This document shows, in pieces, positions 58,746-64,000 of a stretch of 64,000 nt of DNA. The stretch is from Thermodesulfovibrio thiophilus DSM 17215 (GTDB taxonomy: Bacteria > Nitrospirota > Thermodesulfovibrionia > Thermodesulfovibrionales > Thermodesulfovibrionaceae). Position numbers and translations under genes: made by a program. The notes beneath the pieces were generated by a model that made no database searches, was not told the DNA's origin, and was given only the letters and a program-made list of their open reading frames with translations. Location: NCBI RefSeq assembly GCF_000423865.1, contig NZ_AUIU01000016.1, positions 88,323 through 152,322 of the forward strand, given 5' to 3'. The stretch's first letter is position 1. Every line of letters starts with the position of its first letter.

Positions 58746-59427
58746 TCTTTTTTGAAAAAGATTGCCAAAGGACTAAAGAAGCTTTGCCTGGATGCCTTTC
58801 AGGATGCCACTGTACTCCAACAAAAAAAGGATGTCCTTTAAGATAAAAACCTTCTATAACTCCATCCTTTGCCATACAAAATATCTTAAGCCCTTCTCCT
58901 ATGGATTTAATAGCCTGATGATGAGAGCTATTAACTGTAAATTCTCCTTTATTTAAAATAAAATCGTCAATTACCCGAATTCCATGATCATTAGATGTAT
59001 GATTAATTTCTGTTTCAAGATTCTGATAAAGAGTTCCACCAAAAAATATATTCATAAGCTGCATTCCATAGCATATTCCTAAAACAGGCTTTTCAGTTTT
59101 GATAAAAATTTTTAGGAGCTCTATCTCTGCTTTTACTCTTTTATCAGGAACAAGAGATTTACATGCTATGTTTTTCTCTCTATAAAACTCAGGATTGATA
59201 TCTCCTCCACCTGAAATTATTAATGCAGATATTTTTTCGACAAGACCGTGAATAATAGCTTCAGAAGCAATAATCTCTTTGGTATCAGGGGCTGATGTAG
59301 ATGGAATGATCATATCTGGTGAAATAACAAGAGGGATAAAACCAAGTCTGACAATACTATTAATGTAGTCCCTGTTTAAGTAAAGCTTTTTGTCATCAAT
59401 GCTGCAAGTAATTCCAATAAATTTCAT
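58741..59427 (-). CDS. Class I glutamine amidotransferase-like hydrolase (peptidase C26)
   Basis: The nucleophile C119 lies in PVLGICYGMQLMN and the His/Glu pair in VGVQWHPERHPG. ISGGGDINPEFY is typical of the PuuD/gamma-Glu-GABA hydrolase branch. The protein hydrolyses a gamma-glutamyl or related amide bond; the substrate is not clear. The length of 228 residues is normal. It overlaps the D-aminoacylase-like gene by four bases, so the two may act on one compound class, perhaps cell-wall-derived or D-amino acid conjugates. Confidence 0.85.
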   Translation of the reverse strand: MKFIGITCSIDDKKLYLNRDYINSIVRLGFIPLVISPDMIIPSTSAPDTKEIIASEAIIHGLVEKISALIISGGGDINPEFYREKNIACKSLVPDKRVKAEIELLKIFIKTEKPVLGICYGMQLMNIFFGGTLYQNLETEINHTSNDHGIRVIDDFILNKGEFTVNSSHHQAIKSIGEGLKIFCMAKDGVIEGFYLKGHPFFVGVQWHPERHPGKASLVLWQSFSKKI

Positions 59428-60977
59428 AATAAAACCTTTCCATTTCTTTTACCTGTAAGTGTACCATCCTCTACAGCAATTTCACCATTGACAATTACAT
59501 ATTTAATCCCTTTTGAAACATTGAATGGTTCTGTAAAAGTAGCTCTATCTTCAATTTCAGCAGGGTTAAAAATAACTATATCTGCACAATAACCTTCTTT
59601 TATAAGACCTCTTTTTCCAATTCTGAAGGTCTTTGCAGGTAGATATGTAATTTTTCTAATTGAGTCCTGAAGGCTTAATAAACCTCTATCAAGAATATAT
59701 TTTTTTATAAATCTCGGAAAACTCCCAAATCCTCTTGGATGAGGTTTACCTTTCGCTGTTATTCCACTACTACATCTTGCAGAACTATCCGTACCAATCA
59801 TTACATAGGGTTGAGATAAAATCTTCTCAAGATTTTCTTCCTTCATTCCAAAATAAATCACTCCAACATAGAGATTTGAACGAATTAAGATATCACATAT
59901 AAATTGTGAGGCTGATTCTAAATCTGTAAGTTCACCTAATCTTTTGCCTTCTATTTTTTTGTCTTTTTCATAGGCAACATCAGAAATTAAGAGACTGTTT
60001 AAAAAGTCCATACCACGCTGTTTAAGGTATTCTTTAATCTTTTTCCTTACAGTATCGCTTCTGAGTCTTTTTATAATATCATCTCTTGTTCCTTCTACTA
60101 TCCATGATGGTAGCATTGCGTCAAGATCTGTTGCAGAAGCTATATAAGGATACCTGTCTGCTGATATTTTAAGCCCCTCTTTTTTTACATCTTCTATCAT
60201 TTTTAAAACTGAATCAATCTTCCACCAGTTTCCTTTTCCAGATGTCTTAAGATGCGAGATGTGAACAGAAACACCTGCCATACGTCCAATTAATATAGTC
60301 TCCTCCAAAGCCGCAAAAAGCTTATCTCCTTCGCTCCTCATATGTGTTGTATAAATACCTTTAAATTTTTTTAAAGTTCTTGCAAGTTCCAGAATTTCTT
60401 CACTGTCAGCAAACATTCCAGGAGGATATATCAATCCAGTTGAAAGCCCTTTTACACCAGATAAAAGCTCTTTATATAAAAGTTCTTTCATTTTCTTAAT
60501 GTCTTTTTTCTTGACTTTGATGTTTTTATAACCAATTATCGAGCCTCTGATATTTCCATGACCGCAAAGAGTGGCAAAATTAATTGCTGGTCTGACCCTT
60601 TCCAATTGAGAAATATATTCCTGAATAGTATTCCAGGGAGTCAGCTCAAGTGAGGTTAACTCAGGAAGTTTCCTTTCAACAACCTCTCCAATCATTGGAC
60701 TGCAGGAAACTCCACAGTTACCGTTTATTTCAGTAGTAATTCCCTGAGTAATCTTTCCCTCTGCTTCAGGAGCAGCAAGAATTGTAAACTCAGAATGTGA
60801 GTGAGTATCAATAAAACCAGGAGTAAGAATTAACCCATTTGCATTGACAATTCTTTCAGCAGAAAATTTTTCTTTACCAATATATACAATTTTATCGTCT
60901 TTTATTCCTATGTTGGCTTTAAAGAAATCTTTGCCGGTTCCATCCAGTATAGAAGCATTTTCTATGAATAAATTCAT
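59424..60977 (-). CDS. N-acyl-D-amino-acid deacylase family amidohydrolase
   Basis: The metal-dependent amidohydrolase has the HxH pair (H59, H61) in GFIDTHSHSEF, the cysteine region GNCGVSCSP, THMRSEGD, the second His HISHLKTSG and the late GTDSSARC. A closing KGIKYVIVNGEIAVEDG strand is typical. The length of 517 residues fits D-aminoacylase. It lies directly downstream of the AMIN-amidase (one codon boundary) and is coupled to the peptidase C26 gene. The trio amidase, deacylase and amidotransferase suggests peptidoglycan fragment or D-amino acid turnover; this is inference from context. Confidence 0.85.
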   Translation of the reverse strand: MNLFIENASILDGTGKDFFKANIGIKDDKIVYIGKEKFSAERIVNANGLILTPGFIDTHSHSEFTILAAPEAEGKITQGITTEINGNCGVSCSPMIGEVVERKLPELTSLELTPWNTIQEYISQLERVRPAINFATLCGHGNIRGSIIGYKNIKVKKKDIKKMKELLYKELLSGVKGLSTGLIYPPGMFADSEEILELARTLKKFKGIYTTHMRSEGDKLFAALEETILIGRMAGVSVHISHLKTSGKGNWWKIDSVLKMIEDVKKEGLKISADRYPYIASATDLDAMLPSWIVEGTRDDIIKRLRSDTVRKKIKEYLKQRGMDFLNSLLISDVAYEKDKKIEGKRLGELTDLESASQFICDILIRSNLYVGVIYFGMKEENLEKILSQPYVMIGTDSSARCSSGITAKGKPHPRGFGSFPRFIKKYILDRGLLSLQDSIRKITYLPAKTFRIGKRGLIKEGYCADIVIFNPAEIEDRATFTEPFNVSKGIKYVIVNGEIAVEDGTLTGKRNGKVLL

Positions 60978-62192
60978 CTAAAGGTTTGTCTTCTCTTTTT
61001 TATTTTGAATTTTTTTAGTATTTGTTTTAACTGGTGAAGAATTATGTTTTGTATATTTTACTTTTTTAATCTGGTCTGTCTTTATAAAATAGTTTTTTAT
61101 CCCCTCAACAAGTGATTGTGCTATCTTCATTCTGTATGATTCATCATCGAGCAGTCTCTCCTCTTCAGGATTACTGATATAAGAAATCTCAAGAAGACAT
61201 GAAGGCATCTGTGCTCCCACCAGTACATAGAAAAGAGCCTGTTTTACTCCATTATTATGTCTGGAAAAATCGTTTTTTAGCTCATCTGCCATAGAATTGT
61301 GAATATATCCTGCAAGGCGAACAGAATCATCTCGTTTTGCCTCTCTTTCTAAAGATGCCAGCATAAAGCCCAGTTCTCCCTTGAGTTGCTTCATCTTTTT
61401 CACAGAAATTGCGTTTTCCCTGGCCGCAACTCTTATAGCTTCCTCATCATCTGTCCAGTTGAGCAGATATGTTTCAACGCCACGAGCATAAGAATTTGTA
61501 GAAGCATTCGCATGAATTGAAATAAAAAGGTCCGCATTTATTTTATTGGCAATTTCTGTCCTCTTATTTAAAGGTATAAAAATATCTTGATCTCTTGTCA
61601 GTACAATGTCATATTGCGGATCAGATCTTAAAAGTTCTCTTACTTTTAAAGCAACATCAAGAACAACATCTTTCTCTTTTAACCCAGTTGGACCTATCGC
61701 TCCTGGGTCTTTCCCTCCATGCCCTGGATCAATAACAATTGTTCTTTTTAAAGAAATTTTTGATTCTTTTTTCTTTTCGAGTTCTTTTAATGATTGTTTA
61801 CTCCCTCCTTTAAGATATATATCAATAACTATTCGAAATGGGTTTTCAAGCTGGATAACTTTAAATTCATAATCAGGTTTTAATAATTCAAATACTATCC
61901 TTACAGTGCTAGTATCAAACTGACCAACACGAATTTTATTAACAACAGAATTATTAACTAAAAATTCTTTTCTGGCTTCTTTATTAAGAAGAGACTTTTT
62001 TATATCGAAAAAAACTCTTTCTGGATTTTTAAGTTGTCCTCTTGCAAACTCAACAACTCCATTTGTCTCAACTACTACTCTTACTCCCTGCGAAAGTTCA
62101 TAATATCGTATATCCTTTATCTGGAATCTTTCTTCTGCCCATGTCCAGGATAAAGGAATTAATAAGAATAAAATTATAAAAATTCTGGACAT
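60978..62192 (-). CDS. N-acetylmuramoyl-L-alanine amidase with AMIN domain
   Basis: AmiC-type enzymes cut the bond between muramic acid and the peptide to separate daughter cells. A signal peptide (1-20, ending in WTWAEE) is followed by an AMIN domain (about 24-130) for septal targeting. The Amidase_3 domain (about 150-370) has zinc ligands in IVIDPGHGGKDPGA, a Glu in the LKEKDVVLD region and SIHANAS. LLEISYISNPEEE supplies the catalytic Glu. A basic Lys-rich tail ends the 404-residue protein. It lies four bases from the NifU-like gene. Confidence 0.93.
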   Translation of the reverse strand: MSRIFIILFLLIPLSWTWAEERFQIKDIRYYELSQGVRVVVETNGVVEFARGQLKNPERVFFDIKKSLLNKEARKEFLVNNSVVNKIRVGQFDTSTVRIVFELLKPDYEFKVIQLENPFRIVIDIYLKGGSKQSLKELEKKKESKISLKRTIVIDPGHGGKDPGAIGPTGLKEKDVVLDVALKVRELLRSDPQYDIVLTRDQDIFIPLNKRTEIANKINADLFISIHANASTNSYARGVETYLLNWTDDEEAIRVAARENAISVKKMKQLKGELGFMLASLEREAKRDDSVRLAGYIHNSMADELKNDFSRHNNGVKQALFYVLVGAQMPSCLLEISYISNPEEERLLDDESYRMKIAQSLVEGIKNYFIKTDQIKKVKYTKHNSSPVKTNTKKIQNKKEKTNL

Positions 62193-62196
62193 TACG

Positions 62197-62421
62197 CTAA
62201 ACAGCTACAACTTCTTTAACCTCTGGAATCTCAGTTTTCAGATTCTTTTCAACCCAGTTTTTTAGTGTCAATGTTGCCATTGGACATGTTCCACATGCTC
62301 CCTTTAGTTTCACATAAATTACATCTTCTTTGATATCAACAAGATCAATGTTTCCTCCATCTGCCATGAGACCAACTCTGATTTTGCCGAGAATCTGTTC
62401 AACTTTTGCTCTGTCAATCAT
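62197..62421 (-). CDS. NifU-like (Nfu) iron-sulfur scaffold domain protein
   Basis: The 74-residue protein is a stand-alone NifU C-terminal domain. The cluster-binding C43 and C46 lie in GACGTCPMATLTLKNWVE, preceded by LMADGGNIDLVDI. It carries or delivers [4Fe-4S] clusters. A GGAGG site and an extended -10 promoter lie upstream. The amidase gene follows after four bases. Confidence 0.93.
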   Translation of the reverse strand: MIDRAKVEQILGKIRVGLMADGGNIDLVDIKEDVIYVKLKGACGTCPMATLTLKNWVEKNLKTEIPEVKEVVAV

Positions 62422-62454
62422 AATAAAGATCCTCCTGCTTTTATTTTTAAATTC

Positions 62455-62463
62455 ATTATACCA
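62455..62463 (-). promoter_or_regulatory. Extended -10 promoter of the NifU-like gene
   Basis: TGG-TATAAT (62463-62455) lies about 34 bases before the ATG, with AGGAGG in the leader. A TTGCGA 19 bases upstream could be a poor -35. This is a conventional leadered promoter, in contrast to the leaderless sites in the window. Confidence 0.55.
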
Positions 62464-62511
62464 TCAATTATAATTTATTTCGCAAGAATATGAATATTGC
62501 ACTCAATTCAT

Positions 62512-62868
62512 TCATGGTTTTACATAAGCATAACCTTCCTGCTGTTTTTTTATAATTTCTGTAATTCCAGCTGGAACCACCGTTACAAAGGAAGGTAATT
62601 TGTCTTCATTTATACAGATCACATTATCTGCACACATCTTTTTTAGAGAGTTTCTGCATGCAATAAATTTTACACCTTTTTCAGAAAGGGCTTTCATTAT
62701 CTTAATCTTCTCATCATCAACATAAGCAGAGACAGAAGCACCATTGGCAAGAACTACAATATCAGCATTATCTTCTCCCACATCTTTAATAAGATTTGTA
62801 ATATTTCCAAGAGCCACATTCCATTTTTCATTTTCATTTACATGGAATAAAACTTTAAGCTTTGCCAT
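62512..62868 (-). CDS. DsrE-family small protein
   Basis: The 118-residue protein has a DsrE/F-like fold: KLKVLFHVNENEKWNVALGNI, then VVLANGASVSAYV and KGVKFIACRNSLKKM with a candidate active cysteine, and a closing VVPAGITEIIKKQQEGYAYVKP. Relatives handle sulfur or act as small cytoplasmic sulfurtransferases. The start MAKLKV is chosen because GGAGG is five bases before that ATG; an ATG one codon earlier would be only two bases away. No dsr genes are adjacent. Confidence 0.85.
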   Translation of the reverse strand: MAKLKVLFHVNENEKWNVALGNITNLIKDVGEDNADIVVLANGASVSAYVDDEKIKIMKALSEKGVKFIACRNSLKKMCADNVICINEDKLPSFVTVVPAGITEIIKKQQEGYAYVKP

Positions 62869-63170
62869 CATAACCTCCTCCAAAATTAAATTAGAAGCGA
62901 TGTTTTAAAAAAACAGAGTTTCTTTATAAAAAAGATCGCCCTGCCATTGCTCATAAGCTTTTTGAGCGATTTATAGCATACATTGAAAACTGCCTCTTGA
63001 TTGTGCATTATTATCATTATCTTTAGTTTGAATAAGATATTTTTTATAATAACTTTTTTATTTTATCATATGACATGTGACATATATAATGCTATATCTA
63101 CTTTCTGTATGAGTTTATTTTTATATGGTATCCCGATAAACATCTTGATAAGATTTAACAGTACCGTGAA
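62869..63170. other. Intergenic region between dsrE and the transposon, no gene seen
   Basis: The stretch is A/T-rich. It holds the dsrE Shine-Dalgarno near 62874-62879 and a GCTCA-N8-TGAGC hairpin near 62950-62967 of unclear role. The right end of the IS element starts near 63150. No convincing coding sequence or RNA gene is visible. Confidence 0.5.
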
Positions 63171-64000
63171 CTACCCCGCCCTTACGGGCAGGGCTTCCTG
63201 GTTCGTAGAGGTCTGTATCCAAACCTCTCCCCAGGCGTTACTTCCCGCAGTTCCTGCGGTAGATTTCAGTAAAATATTTCGAGCAGCATTGTAGTCTCTA
63301 TCTATAACAACATTACAGAAAGGGCATCTGTGTATCCTATCTGCAAGTGTCTTGTCAACAGGTTGACCACAAACACTGCACTTGATGCTCGTATATTGAG
63401 GGGACTCCTTCTCTATCTTACAACCAGCTTCTTCCGCTTTGTATGTAAGATAATTGAGAAACTGTCCCCCATCCAGCATCAGAAATATGCTTTGCAAGAT
63501 GGTGGTTTTTGACCATTCCCTTTATATTCAGATCCTCTATTGCTATAAAACCATAAGTATCTACAAGTTTACGAGAAACTTTATGATGAAAATCAGATCT
63601 CTGATTTCTAATTTTAACATGAAGTCTGGCAACAGATTGTCTTGCCTTCTTTCTGTTGTTTGCCCCCCTCTTTTTGTTGGAAAGTTGTCTTTGTTTCTGG
63701 ATAAGTTTTTTTTCGGACTTAACGAGATATTTAGGGTTCTCTATAGCTTCACCATCCGATGTAACAGCAAAAGATTTAATGCCCATATCTATACCAATAG
63801 CTTTATCAGGGATGGGTTTTTAACTGGTTCATACAAGGCAGAAAAACAGGCATACCACCTGTTACATTCTCTTTTGATGGTGCAGGTTTTAACAGTGCCA
63901 TCAATATTCCTATGCAGTTTAATCTTAATAGTTCCTATCCTGGAAAGTTTAAGCCCTTGCGGGGTTATCTGAAATGCAGGTTGTTGTGGGTATGTGATAG
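63171..64000 (-). pseudogene. tnpB: Frameshifted IS200/IS605-type tnpB, cut by window end
   Basis: TnpB is an RNA-guided nuclease carried by IS200/IS605 elements. The coding text is spread over three frames. From 64000 to about 63830 one frame reads KIKLHRNIDGTVKTCTIKRE and RWYACFSALYEPVK. A second (to 63418) has IGIDMGIKSFAV with the first catalytic Asp and AIEDLNIKGM with the Glu. A third (63497-63171) has the CxxC-x(n)-CPFC zinc finger and DRDYNAARNI with the last Asp, ending EALPVRAG. One shift lies near 63825 and another in a GGGGG run near 63470. All three RuvC residues survive, but no single frame encodes them. No tnpA is seen in the window. Confidence 0.88.
63174..63193 (-). ncRNA. 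3'-end hairpin of the IS element (omega-RNA-like)
   Basis: CCCTGCCC/GGGCGGGG-type arms (63186-63193 with 63174-63181) form an eight-position stem with one mismatch and a four-base loop, overlapping the last codons and stop of tnpB. Such a hairpin at the tnpB 3' end is typical of the right end and the omega-RNA scaffold of these elements. Transcription or function here is not shown. Confidence 0.45.

Overview
The window is AT-rich, gene-dense bacterial chromosome from a Gram-negative-type (diderm) cell, shown by lptD, a lipoprotein with a lipobox, and a periplasmic amidase. Base composition, housekeeping gene order and several family choices (EF-G-like paralog, DUF763, DUF2148, DsrE, divergent UvrA) suggest a thermophilic Nitrospirota bacterium of the Thermodesulfovibrio type. 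That placement is inference; no rRNA gene is present to test it.

Bases 1-28,200 are mostly housekeeping. They hold partial mnmA, argC-rpsI-rplM, tRNA-Arg, and a long minus-strand run trpB-trpA-accD-folC-lptD-truB-purB, followed by an EF-G-like GTPase, argH and a lipoprotein gene. Then come plus-strand hisG-rplU-rpmA-obg-proB, DUF763, truA, the classic rpsB-tsf-pyrH-frr operon with a dksA-like gene, a GGDEF/HDOD signalling pair, a SemiSWEET gene and aroF. The aroF leader encodes a 14-residue peptide crowded with Phe, Trp and Tyr, followed by mutually exclusive hairpins and an intrinsic terminator. It looks like a ribosome-mediated attenuator for the first step of aromatic amino acid synthesis.

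Bases about 28,400-41,000 are a defence island between aroF and tRNA-Pro, all on the minus strand. It is layered. A DNA methyltransferase/helicase (type III-like mod/res) system has decayed: mod is frameshifted and lacks catalytic motifs, and res survives only as an N-terminal and a C-terminal fragment about 7 kb apart. A compact two-gene cassette (PLD-nuclease/SNF2 helicase plus Eco57I-type methyltransferase) sits exactly between the two res fragments. Between mod and res lie an apparently intact RloC-type anticodon nuclease and a RhuM-Doc fusion. An XRE regulator heads the island. Short palindromic repeats are embedded in the decayed frames.

Bases 41,200-64,000 return to core genes: pgeF, an HD-GYP phosphodiesterase, rarA, queE, a DUF457 membrane protein, atpB-atpE with a strong promoter and terminator, a zinc phospholipase-like protein, pth-rplY-prs-tRNA-Gln-ispE, a TPR protein, an unlisted 19-residue Cys-rich peptide gene, DUF2148, uvrA, a Vms1/baeRF protein, an AI-2E transporter, a glutamine amidotransferase-like protein, a D-aminoacylase-like protein, an AMIN-amidase, an Nfu-like protein, DsrE, and a broken tnpB at the window end. 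A recurring signal is a TATAAT-like box 5-8 bases before the ATG with no Shine-Dalgarno, seen before at least eight genes. It suggests frequent leaderless transcription.
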